From assembly GCA_028532765.1 (NCBI GenBank), contig JAQQAR010000072.1, positions 1-64,000 of the forward strand: DNA of 64,000 nt, written 5' to 3'. Origin of the DNA: Sphaerochaetaceae bacterium. GTDB lineage: Bacteria; Spirochaetota; Spirochaetia; Sphaerochaetales; Sphaerochaetaceae. Shown piece by piece: positions 43,785 through 51,832 of the stretch (positions within the stretch are counted from its first letter, which is position 1; each line of letters starts with the position of its first letter). The translations under genes were made by a program, and so were the position numbers. The notes under the pieces were generated by a model, which saw only the letters and a list, made by a program, of their open reading frames with translations, had not been told where the DNA came from and did not search any database.

Positions 43785-44585
43785 TCAATCCTCAGTCCAT
43801 GGTTCCTTGTTGTGAATCTCATCAATAATGAAACGCACTCCTTGGTTATCAGGGGGATTGCGACGCAATACCTTGCATGCAATTTTTTCTGCTTCTGCAA
43901 ACCGACCCAATCTCCAGAGCAATATACAGTAGCCTTGTAATGCCCTTAGGTAGGGGCGGTTCTCCAGACATGACCAGAGCGTTATACCGTCAAAATCGGG
44001 GGGCAGCTTCTTCTCTGCAATAGCAATGGCAGCACGATAACAGTTCTCTGCATTTCTATAGTAAAACTTGCTGGAAACATAGGGATTTGCGATGTGTGCC
44101 AAGGCATCGATACATTGGGGGAACTCCTCCCAGAGTTTGGTTAGGATGTCATACCGTCTCGATGGATCCATGCTGTCTGCAGCTTCAAAGACAGGGTCGC
44201 TGTCCCGACCATAAAAACCGTATCCTGTGTAGTCATGAAACTCGATGGAAGGTCTCTTTCCGCCTTTCAGACATGCACCGAGAAGGCCCTTAAGTTCGTT
44301 CCTCTCATAGTACTCAGTGGTGGAGTGGCTCTCGCCCTCATCATAGTCATGACCTTCAATTGCAAGGGAATCGAGGGAGAATGCATTGCTCTGGACTTCT
44401 CCACTGATGTAGGTAGTCTGGTTGAACTGCCACCGTTTTGATTCAAGGAATACCACTGTGTCAAGTATTGCTACCTTATAAGCTCTTGTCTTGACGGAAA
44501 CAATTTCCTTGGTATCAAGGTCTCTTGCTCGAAACCCTAGTGAAAGGATTTTAAGTACGAGTAAATTACGGGTGGTTGTGTCCAT
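43785..44585 (-). CDS. TPR-like protein
   Basis: 266 residues. The N-terminal half is of unknown type with charged loops (HDYDEGESHSTTEYYERNEL). The C-terminal half is helical: WEEFPQCIDALAHIANPY, NCYRAAIAIAEKKLPPDFDG, RPYLRALQGYCILLWRLGRFAEAEKIACKVLRRNPPDNQG, the last being a clear tetratricopeptide-type repeat with the DNQGVR ending common in one group of these proteins. Cytosolic. Function not known. Confidence 0.7.
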   Translation of the reverse strand: MDTTTRNLLVLKILSLGFRARDLDTKEIVSVKTRAYKVAILDTVVFLESKRWQFNQTTYISGEVQSNAFSLDSLAIEGHDYDEGESHSTTEYYERNELKGLLGACLKGGKRPSIEFHDYTGYGFYGRDSDPVFEAADSMDPSRRYDILTKLWEEFPQCIDALAHIANPYVSSKFYYRNAENCYRAAIAIAEKKLPPDFDGITLWSCLENRPYLRALQGYCILLWRLGRFAEAEKIACKVLRRNPPDNQGVRFIIDEIHNKEPWTED

Positions 44586-44665
44586 ACAGTTATCCTTCTC
44601 CTGGTGATTGCCATAAAAGGTTGGTTTTCAATGACAACCAACTTTTAAAATGGTAGACTTTTCCC

Positions 44666-45418
44666 ATGCATAACACAACCTCAGATACACCAATATATAG
44701 AAATTGGGTTTCCCTTAAACTGGTCATAGTTCCTGGGATTTTGGCATTGGGGACTGCCGTCCTTACTGCCTTCTATTCCTGGATCATGATATTCCCCGTA
44801 ATTTTTCTCTTGATGATGCTCTATTTTGTCTATGCGCGGCATCTGTTCTCCCCTGAGGGAAAGGATATACAGGCAGAACTCCATTCCATGCTCATCGAAG
44901 AGATAGCGTGGAATGGCAAGGGCAAGGCCCTTGATATCGGCTGCGGTAATGGAGCCCTGGCTATCCGTTTAGCGAAGAAGTACCCCGAGGCACATGTTAC
45001 CGGAATCGAATACAGAAGATTTTCTAAGGCCATCTGCAAACAAAACGCTGAGATTGAAGGGGTCTCTGACAGAGTCTCTTTCAAGGAAGGTAGCATTGTA
45101 GAGCTGCCCTTTGAAGATGATGAGTTCGATTTGGTGGTGAGCAACCTTACGTTTCATGAAGTGATTGAACTAAGGGATAGAAGAGAACTGATGGAGGAAG
45201 CCTTCCGTGTTCTCAGGCATGGGGGAGTCTTTGTATTCCAAGACCTATTCCTGACCAAGAAGATGTTTGGCAATCTTGATCCCATGCTGAAAAAGCTCTC
45301 CAGTTGGGGTGCGAAATCCGTGGAGTTTATCAATCTTGGTGAGTCTGAACGAATTCCGAGCATCCTTAGGACTCCTTTCATGGTAGGGACGATTGGGATC
45401 ATCAAGGGGAAAGTGTAA
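44666..45418 (+). CDS. Membrane-anchored SAM-dependent methyltransferase
   Basis: 250 residues. Two hydrophobic helices at about 15-60 (LVIVPGILALGTAVLTAFY, IMIFPVIFLLMMLYFVYA) precede a class I methyltransferase domain: ALDIGCGNGALAIRLA (SAM motif I, about 91-106), VTGIEYRRFS, FEDDEFDLVVSNLTFHEV (motif IV region) and RVLRHGGVFVFQD. Substrate cannot be inferred; its membrane anchor suggests a lipid or quinone-like acceptor. Alone in its orientation between TPR and lipoprotein genes. Confidence 0.88.
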   Translation: MHNTTSDTPIYRNWVSLKLVIVPGILALGTAVLTAFYSWIMIFPVIFLLMMLYFVYARHLFSPEGKDIQAELHSMLIEEIAWNGKGKALDIGCGNGALAIRLAKKYPEAHVTGIEYRRFSKAICKQNAEIEGVSDRVSFKEGSIVELPFEDDEFDLVVSNLTFHEVIELRDRRELMEEAFRVLRHGGVFVFQDLFLTKKMFGNLDPMLKKLSSWGAKSVEFINLGESERIPSILRTPFMVGTIGIIKGKV

Positions 45419-45538
45419 GCTAAAAACCTCATATTATTATCATACTAGCGGCATATGTGTAGAATTTTGTTGACAACCACCTAGGTCATAGGTCACTTTT
45501 AACACATTCGTATTAATACATTTGTAAGGATGTGTGTA

Positions 45539-46201
45539 ATGAAAAAAACATTGATGTTAGTTGTCTCTCTGGTTCTGCTTCTTGGTGTGTTCACTGGTTG
45601 TGATATGGCTATGGATACCTCTGCTCTCTCGAGTCGTGGGGTAAAAATGGATAGTCCCCTCGATTCTGAGCGTGCTCTGAAGAATAACAAGCCGGTTTCC
45701 TTTACTGCCTCTGTCCAGCTCTTCCAGGATTTCACCTCAGTAGTGACGCTGGATATGGGTAACAGTAATCACCACAAGACTATTGAAGAGACACTCTACA
45801 GCTTCATGGATCTCGGGCCCTATGGCCAGTATGGTGGCCTCGTTTCTTCTGATTGGGACCTCTTGGACGGCAAGCTGGTTGTCATGAGTAATGTAACCAA
45901 CTATAACCTCGATGAGGCTACTACTGCGATTGGGGGATCGAACCACAGTGTGATCAGCATCGTTGATCCTGTAACAGGGGAAGTTGTGGCTACCCTTGAT
46001 GCCAACGGAACAGTAAAAGGATCTCTCTTTGGTGCTGAGATTGCCATGAACTGGGTCATGAAAGAGAACAGTGCAGGAGTGAATGCAAGAGGAAAGGTTG
46101 ATGGCATTTTCACCTGGTTAGTGATTGATCCCAATACAGGGACTCCCAATCCAAACTATATCCCTAATGGTAGTTTTGTCCTGACAGGAACCTATAAGTA
46201 G
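45539..46201 (+). CDS. Lipoprotein of unknown function
   Basis: About 220 residues from the ATG at 45539, which has AAGGA eight bases upstream; the earlier ATG at 45530 overlaps that box. VLLLGVFTGC is the lipobox. The mature part is beta-rich (VSFTASVQLFQDFTSVVTLDMG, GEVVATLDANGTVKGSLFGAEIAMNWVM, NGSFVLTGTYK). Not a clear paralogue of the larger array, but of the same cell-surface class. A TTGACA at 45470 and a direct repeat of AGGTCA (45483-45495) lie upstream. Confidence 0.7.
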   Translation: MKKTLMLVVSLVLLLGVFTGCDMAMDTSALSSRGVKMDSPLDSERALKNNKPVSFTASVQLFQDFTSVVTLDMGNSNHHKTIEETLYSFMDLGPYGQYGGLVSSDWDLLDGKLVVMSNVTNYNLDEATTAIGGSNHSVISIVDPVTGEVVATLDANGTVKGSLFGAEIAMNWVMKENSAGVNARGKVDGIFTWLVIDPNTGTPNPNYIPNGSFVLTGTYK

Positions 46202-46240
46202 ATACGGTTCTCTATAACCGATTAGTTTAAAACTCTTCAT

Positions 46241-46269
46241 ACCTGCATCTGATTTCTTCAGCTGCAGGT
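46241..46269 (+). terminator. Hairpin after the 45539 lipoprotein
   Basis: ACCTGCA at 46241-46247 pairs with TGCAGGT at 46263-46269, extended by CTGA/TCAG inside. GTTTGTTGTG follows, a poor T run, so termination may be partial. Confidence 0.55.
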
Positions 46270-46349
46270 GTTTGTTGTGTCTGATGCATAATATTTGTTC
46301 TTCTATTGCTTTCTTGTTTGGATGAGAGCCATTCCTACAGAAGCGTAAT

Positions 46350-46428
46350 TATCGGATAGTATCGGATACAAGCCTTGAATTATCGGATAATTTCTATTGT
46401 ATCGGATAATAAGCGATACTATCCGATA
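46350..46428. repeat. Helically phased TATCGGATA repeats
   Basis: TATCGGATA occurs at 46350, 46360, 46381 and 46400, with the inverse TATCCGATA at 46420. Spacings of 10, 21, 19 and 20 bases are near whole turns of B-DNA. Two related units (TATTCGATA 56156, TATCCGATA 56166) precede the homologous pseudogene at 56.2 kb. Probably an operator array of the lost regulator. Confidence 0.7.
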
Positions 46429-46440
46429 CTGGGGACTACG

Positions 46441-46542
46441 ATGCATTATGACGTAATCGAGGCGAAGATTCTGGAGTTCAAGGTACGATCATTACGCCTA
46501 CTTCCAGCGTTTGATTTACTGAGAATCTGTATTGTATAAAAA
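46441..46542 (+). pseudogene. Relic of an AlbA-type regulator gene N-terminus
   Basis: The frame begins MHYDVIEAKILEFK and soon leaves family-like sequence, ending at a stop near 46540. The first ~45 bases and the upstream ACTATCCGATA segment match the start of the decayed regulator at 56.2 kb (YDAIKSKNLEFKER). AlbA_2-domain regulators begin in this way. The following gap (46543-46906) has one 33-codon frame at 46650-46751 (MEFIVADRIL...) that I do not recognise, and otherwise nothing clear. Confidence 0.55.
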
Positions 46543-46906
46543 TTACTGGGTCTCTACATTGACAAATATTGAAATGTGTATAGATACTTAAATATAGCTT
46601 AAGACATACGTTCTGAAGCATTGTTTGCTGTTTTTTAACTGTGAGCATTATGGAGTTCATCGTTGCTGACCGTATCTTGGTACGGAGTGATTTTTCAGTT
46701 GATGAGGCATTCAATGAAGTGGACTACAAGTGTAGCAAAGCTAGTGCCTAGAAGTACTAAAAAACTATATTGTAATATATTAAATATCGATATACCGCCA
46801 TAAAAGAAAAGAAATCTTCTACATTTTCTGATTTGTCTGGATTCCTTGCATATCGCTAAGGAAAGGTTTATGTGTCTTTATACAAGTGAAATTCATAGGA
46901 GTTTGT

Positions 46907-48859
46907 ATGAATACTATTGGTAAATGGATAGGAATTCTTGGACTGTTATTGATACTTATAGTCGCAGGTTGTGACATAGGCATGTCGGGTTTAGATACGA
47001 AAAATGTCGGTACCCTATTATTGCAGGTAAAACAAGGTGGGGATTTCGCAGAGAGGACTCTGGTTCCTGATATTTCCATGGATATTGTGGAATGGAGCAT
47101 TACCGGCTCTGGTCCTGATCAGAGAACATATGGGCCGCAAACCTTTGCACTCGATGCCTCTATTACCATCCCTGACCTCTACAAGGGTTCCTGGGATATT
47201 ACCGTAGAGGGATTGAATGCATCAGAACAAGTGATTGGACGAGGGTCTAAGAGCTTGGTGATTACAGCAGCCCAGACTACCAATGGGACAATCACTGTTG
47301 TACCTCTGAGCGGTAATGGAACACTGGATTTGGATGTCACTTGGCCTACAAGCCTCTTTGACAATGACATGTTTGAGGTAATACTGACTGATAAGGAAGG
47401 AGTAGCGCATGTACTGTCTCCAACCTTGGATTATACTGCAGGGACTGGTTCCTATAGTGGAACATGGGCAGCTGGGTATTATGATCTGAATGTGCAGTTG
47501 CTTGATGGGGCCACTTCGGTTTGGGGTACCTATGAATCTGTTCGAATTGTAGAAGGACAGTCTACAGAGGGAACCCTCATCTTGACTGAGGAGATGTTGA
47601 ATATCAGCAATAAAGGTGCATTGAACCTTGATATTGACGATGACATGCAGAACCCCTTTCTTGTAAGTCTCTCTGGGGTTTCGGATGAACTGACTGCCGG
47701 TACATCCATGCAAGTGAGTAGCTCGGTAGATCCATCCAGTGAGACATACAGTTATGTATGGTTTCTCAATGGTGTCATGATACCGGATGAAACCCTCTCA
47801 ACAATAACCTTTGGCGATATGCTAGCTATCGGTCACTATAATTTGGCATTGCGAGTGAGTGATGGTACGGTCATATCTTCTACAGTACACTATTTTAGTG
47901 TAGTACCTCCCGTGAATGTAGTGATTGATCCTGATTACAACTTCACCCCGGATGAAACTGATAGTACACCGTTTACTGTGGTTTCTATTGTTCCTTCCGA
48001 TCAAGCTCAAAATGTACCGGTTGGTACTTCTATCACTGTGTACTTTGATGATTTGATCAACCCAATAAGTCTGAATGATGTCTCCATGTCGGTAACTGTT
48101 GCTGACCAGGTTGTAGCCGGTACCTTTGCGCTGGAGCGTTCAACCAATGATCTATTTGCGGTACTTCACTTCACCCCGTCACAACCTTTTGCGGATAATG
48201 TGGATGTCACAGTGACGCTGAGTAGTGTGAATGGATTGCTGGACAAGGGTGGTAATACCCTGGCGAGTGAGCTTGTCTTCACATTCCATACCGCTGCAGC
48301 CTATCTGGGTGATGCTACAAACTTGGGCTTTGAAAGCGGATTGACTGGGTGGAATATCACTGGTAATGGAGGAATTGTTGATCTTCCCTTTGCTTCAGAG
48401 TTGTCTTTGGAGGGAGTCAAGGCCGCCATGATCACAACCGATTCAGCGGTTGACTACGGTCTATCTGGGACTCCATTGAATGAGGCAACCTCTATGCTAA
48501 GCAGTGGAAGTCTTGATGTTCCGGGCGGTGCGACGCTGTGCTCCTTTGATTACTACTTCCTCTCTGCTGAGTTCACAGAGTTTATTGGGTCGCAATTTGA
48601 TGATACGTTGACTATGACCTTCTCTGGGCCAAACGGTACCATCATAGAGACGATTGAGACGGTCAATTCGTATCAAGCAAGTGAATGCACAGTATTGGTG
48701 AGTAATCTTTATGACGACCTCTACCATACTGGAGCAAAGACAAAGCAGGTAGATATTTCTGGTTTGGGTAGTCCCATCACCATTAGCTTTGCTGTTTCGG
48801 ATGTCGGTGATCAGGCATATATCTCTGCTCTCTTGGTGGACAATTTCCGATTTGAGTAG
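46907..48859 (+). CDS. Surface lipoprotein with Big_5-like domain, remote member of the array
   Basis: About 650 residues from the ATG at 46907 with AGGAG five bases upstream. GLLLILIVAGC is the lipobox. The shared N-terminal domain is present (IVEWSITGSGPD, LYKGSWDITVEGLNAS, GTLDLDVTW), then a PKD-like module (YSYVWFLNGVMIPDE), then a SbsA/Big_5-type Ig domain (about 350-465; IVPSDQAQNVPVGTSITVYFDD, LHFTPSQPFADN), then a C-terminal beta-sandwich beginning LGFESGLTGWNITGNGG, as in 'choice-of-anchor' domains. Monocistronic, with a strong terminator after it. Confidence 0.78.
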   Translation: MNTIGKWIGILGLLLILIVAGCDIGMSGLDTKNVGTLLLQVKQGGDFAERTLVPDISMDIVEWSITGSGPDQRTYGPQTFALDASITIPDLYKGSWDITVEGLNASEQVIGRGSKSLVITAAQTTNGTITVVPLSGNGTLDLDVTWPTSLFDNDMFEVILTDKEGVAHVLSPTLDYTAGTGSYSGTWAAGYYDLNVQLLDGATSVWGTYESVRIVEGQSTEGTLILTEEMLNISNKGALNLDIDDDMQNPFLVSLSGVSDELTAGTSMQVSSSVDPSSETYSYVWFLNGVMIPDETLSTITFGDMLAIGHYNLALRVSDGTVISSTVHYFSVVPPVNVVIDPDYNFTPDETDSTPFTVVSIVPSDQAQNVPVGTSITVYFDDLINPISLNDVSMSVTVADQVVAGTFALERSTNDLFAVLHFTPSQPFADNVDVTVTLSSVNGLLDKGGNTLASELVFTFHTAAAYLGDATNLGFESGLTGWNITGNGGIVDLPFASELSLEGVKAAMITTDSAVDYGLSGTPLNEATSMLSSGSLDVPGGATLCSFDYYFLSAEFTEFIGSQFDDTLTMTFSGPNGTIIETIETVNSYQASECTVLVSNLYDDLYHTGAKTKQVDISGLGSPITISFAVSDVGDQAYISALLVDNFRFE

Positions 48860-48929
48860 TTTTTGCAACGAGGATAGGACGAAGCACAAGAATATCTGTC
48901 TAGCTACTGATAGTTCTATCTGTGAATAG

Positions 48930-48956
48930 GAGAGGAGGGGATTCCCTCCTCTCTTT
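48930..48956 (+). terminator. Intrinsic terminator
   Basis: GAGAGGAGGG at 48930-48939 pairs perfectly with CCCTCCTCTC at 48944-48953 around a GATT loop, then TTTCCTG. Ends the 46907 lipoprotein transcript. Confidence 0.8.
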
Positions 48957-48960
48957 CCTG

Positions 48961-49256
48961 TCTTTGAAATAGGCAACTATTGCTGAGTTCAGTCGGATGG
49001 TTGCTTGTTGTCTGGGTAGTTATAGGGATTCTTACCAGCAGGAGAGAAGGAGAATTTGGTTTCAGTCTTTATCACCAGGCTTGGTCTGTTTCTCCCGCTT
49101 GTTCCTGGGAAGTAGGAGGGGACTCTGTGCTTATAGGAAGTGGAACTGGATAGTATTCCCACTTGGAAGGTAGGAAATCTTGCAGCAAATACCACCCCTC
49201 TAAACAGTATTCCTGATAGCAAGCATGTACTTACAAGAGCTTGTGCTGGGTATCAT
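48961..49256. other. Gap between terminator and ROK regulator
   Basis: About 300 bases. A 77-codon frame on the minus strand (48989-49222) has no ribosome site or family-like sequence. I see no other feature here. Confidence 0.4.
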
Positions 49257-50456
49257 TTAGTTCTCCCCGAGGACGAGATCTACTACGCGGTTTGTTACGA
49301 GAGAAGCGGCTCCACGTGCGCCGGTATAAACATCAGTACTTCCTTGGACGATGGCAATATCCGGTGTAAGGTTTGTTTCCGTTACTTTTCTTGAAACGTA
49401 TTCAACATAATATGACCCAGCAGTAGCCATCGGGCCGCCCAAGACTATTCTGTTCGGGTTAATGATTGTTATGAGATGCCCAATGATCATGCAGACCGGG
49501 TCAGCTGCTTTCTCTACCATGGAACGGGCAAATTGATCACCTGTGTCTGCCGTCGACATAATATCCTGAAGTGTTACTGTATTGTTGCACATGAATATTT
49601 CATGTAGTGGACTATCTGGGTTTGCAGATTCATGGGTGGTAATTTTTGCAATTGTATTCGCGACTAATGCATCTTCAGATGCTACGGGAAGCGCACAACC
49701 TTTTCGCCCACAGCTACAAAAAGGACCACTGGGATCCACGATGATATGGCCAATTCCACCAGTATGGATATTTGTCGAGAACATCAACTTTCCATCGAGA
49801 ATTACTGCCGATCCCATTCCTGTCCCAATTCCGATAAAGATGAAATCTTTCTCCCCTTTCCCTTTTCCATAGAGAGCTTCGCCAAGACCAGTTGTTCTGT
49901 AGCGGTTCAGAACATAACAATCAAACCCTGTCTGTTCTTTTACAACCCTGGCAAGGGGAATATCTTTCCATCCAAGATCGACTGCTTTGACAATGGTGCC
50001 AGTATTTCTGTCAATGACACCTGGGCTCCCAATACCAATTGCAGGCAGAAGTAGTGTTTTGTATTTCTTTTGAGCATGTTTGATGGCAGCGATAAGAACC
50101 TGTAGGAAACTGTCAATGGTCATTCGATCAATGGGATGATGAAACCGCTCAATGATATTCCCTTGGAGATTGGTAATGACTAGATACCAGTCATGCTCAT
50201 CAAAAAAGGCGCCGATTGAATAGTGTTTTTTTTCTGACAAGACGAGAGGTCTTCCGGGCCTTCCTCTTCCTTGGGATTCAGAATCAAGTTCTTTGATAAT
50301 CCCTCTTGAGATCAATCTATTCACATAATTGGAGGCAGTCGTGCGGCTCAGCCCTAGTTGCTTGGCTAGAGCTGCACGAGAGGGTTTGTCAATACTTTCG
50401 GTGATATACGTTACAATCGTTTTGTATGTATTCAGTTCAGAACAATCAAAAGGCAT
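49257..50456 (-). CDS. ROK-family transcriptional regulator
   Basis: 399 residues. An N-terminal winged helix (RAALAKQLGLSRTTASNYVNRL, about 27-48) is followed by the ROK fold: GIGSPGVIDRNTG, FIGIGTGMGSAVILDG, HTGGIGHI and CSCGRKGCALPVASED, with the zinc-binding CxCGxxGC set complete. RIVLGGP closes the fold. In NagC/XylR-type proteins the sugar ligand sits in the kinase-like pocket. It lies next to an M24-like gene on the same strand and opposite a Gfo/Idh/MocA and TctCBA operon. Confidence 0.92.
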   Translation of the reverse strand: MPFDCSELNTYKTIVTYITESIDKPSRAALAKQLGLSRTTASNYVNRLISRGIIKELDSESQGRGRPGRPLVLSEKKHYSIGAFFDEHDWYLVITNLQGNIIERFHHPIDRMTIDSFLQVLIAAIKHAQKKYKTLLLPAIGIGSPGVIDRNTGTIVKAVDLGWKDIPLARVVKEQTGFDCYVLNRYRTTGLGEALYGKGKGEKDFIFIGIGTGMGSAVILDGKLMFSTNIHTGGIGHIIVDPSGPFCSCGRKGCALPVASEDALVANTIAKITTHESANPDSPLHEIFMCNNTVTLQDIMSTADTGDQFARSMVEKAADPVCMIIGHLITIINPNRIVLGGPMATAGSYYVEYVSRKVTETNLTPDIAIVQGSTDVYTGARGAASLVTNRVVDLVLGEN

Positions 50457-50479
50457 TGGTATTTCCTTGTCAAACTATT

Positions 50480-51589
50480 CTACATCAACTTTTGTAAGAT
50501 GTCAGCCCTGGAAAATGTTACATTACCCAATTTGATTTCACATGTAGGGAATAGTACCGGTTTGGTGATAAATTCAAATCCATCTGAGTTCACTAGTATT
50601 GTGTCTTCACTTTTTGTGCCTGTGATGGAGGGGTTCCAGCAAAAGCCTTGGTTCTCGACAACTGTGCGTGAATTTGAGAAATCAACGCGATAATCCCGTC
50701 CTGCATACCCGATGGGTCCTCCTTGGTGATGCTTGTTGATTTCTTCAGCATATCCTCTCTCTTCGTAGGCTTTTTTCCCAAGCTCTACTATTTCCGTAAG
50801 TGATCTTCCCACTTTTGTCTCCTGCATGAAAATACAATCTATCTCCTGATTGCATCGCATCTGATGACTAAGTTCATTCGTTACCGGTACAAAGTTTACA
50901 TAACGGGTGAGACACACTGTTAAGCCCCATTTGCGTAGATTCCCGCCAATTTGGACTCGTTCCATCGCTTTTCTATCTGTAGGTAATGGATGCCTATACG
51001 ATGAGATTCTATCATCTACAGCGCACATGAGAGAGACTACCTCCAAGCCAAGAGAACGTGCTTTTTCTGAAGCACGTGCAAGTATTTCATACTCACTGTC
51101 ATTTGGCCTGGCCAGCATTGCTGCTTCTTCGATAACCAGGGAAGCCAAGGATCCTAGTTCTCGGAATCTTGTGATTTCATTTTCAGTCAAGGACAATCGT
51201 AGTTGTTTGATGTCATCAGAAATATTCTCATATCTTGCATGTGAATAATCGCATCCGATAGATGATGAAGGGACGAGATTTTTCATGACTGTAAGCTCAT
51301 GGCTATTGTCATGCCAGAGTCCTGCATGCATGGAAAAACCAAGTTCACCAAGGTTCTCTTCTTCCATCATTCTGTTGCTTTCAATTGTACTGGTAATTGC
51401 ATGATGTGAATCATGGGTGATCAGGAGTCCACAGTTGCCCAAGTCCCCGATTCCTACATAATTCCGGCCGCCACAGGATAGCCATGCAAAGTCGTCTTGT
51501 CTTTTCAGGTAGATTGCATCCAACCCCTTTGTATCCATCAATGTCCTGATACGATGCAGTTTTATTCTAAATTCTTCATGTATTGTCAT
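50480..51589 (-). CDS. M24-family (creatinase-fold) protein lacking canonical metal ligands
   Basis: 369 residues. A creatinase N-terminal domain (about 1-130) is followed by a pita-bread fold. In active M24B enzymes the ligands are Asp, Asp, His, Glu, Glu. Here the first two fall in GGNLRKWGLTVCLTRY, where neither Asp is present; the His may survive in HHQGGPIGYAG; the next Glu is in CWNPSIT (Asn in its place); the last is kept in TKSEDT. It may therefore be a non-metallic lyase/hydrolase or binding protein, not a peptidase. Probably co-transcribed with the ROK gene 23 bases downstream. Confidence 0.8.
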   Translation of the reverse strand: MTIHEEFRIKLHRIRTLMDTKGLDAIYLKRQDDFAWLSCGGRNYVGIGDLGNCGLLITHDSHHAITSTIESNRMMEEENLGELGFSMHAGLWHDNSHELTVMKNLVPSSSIGCDYSHARYENISDDIKQLRLSLTENEITRFRELGSLASLVIEEAAMLARPNDSEYEILARASEKARSLGLEVVSLMCAVDDRISSYRHPLPTDRKAMERVQIGGNLRKWGLTVCLTRYVNFVPVTNELSHQMRCNQEIDCIFMQETKVGRSLTEIVELGKKAYEERGYAEEINKHHQGGPIGYAGRDYRVDFSNSRTVVENQGFCWNPSITGTKSEDTILVNSDGFEFITKPVLFPTCEIKLGNVTFSRADILQKLM

Positions 51590-51702
51590 GGTCCCTCCAA
51601 GCCTTATCTTTTATTGGAATCTAACACTTACTCAGCAAAATAGCAAGTAAATTGTAAATTAATGGAAATAAATAGAAAGATAATAAATAACTATATTTAT
51701 AC

Positions 51703-51769
51703 AAATTACTAATAAATTAGAATAATTAGAATAAAAAAATAACGTTTTTATTCTATGAATTAGTAATTT
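51703..51769. promoter_or_regulatory. Nested inverted repeats in the divergent M24/Gfo-Idh promoter region
   Basis: AAATTACTAAT at 51703-51713 is repeated inverted as ATTAGTAATTT at 51759-51769 (11 bp, perfect). Inside lies AGAATAAAAA (51728-51737) inverted as TTTTTATTCT (51745-51754). The outer right arm ends three bases before a -35 box. Likely operators for the ROK regulator, controlling both directions. Confidence 0.6.
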
Positions 51770-51772
51770 TGA

Positions 51773-51801
51773 TTGACAAAATAATGATTCGCTTTTAGGA
51801 T
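51773..51801 (+). promoter_or_regulatory. Promoter of the Gfo/Idh-TctCBA operon
   Basis: TTGACA at 51773-51778 and TAGGAT at 51796-51801 with 17 bases between. Inverted repeats lie directly upstream. Confidence 0.7.
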
Positions 51802-51832
51802 GGATACAAGACCTTAGGAAGGAGTTTTGTTG

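Noticed and set aside
45483-45495. Direct repeat AGGTCATAGGTCA upstream of the 45539 lipoprotein
   Set aside because: Short, single occurrence; no regulator in the window can be linked to it, and no matching -10 box was found for the TTGACA at 45470.
48989-49222. 77-codon minus-strand frame between the terminator and the ROK gene
   Set aside because: Ser/Pro/Lys-rich without a start signal. It could be a relic but nothing supports it.
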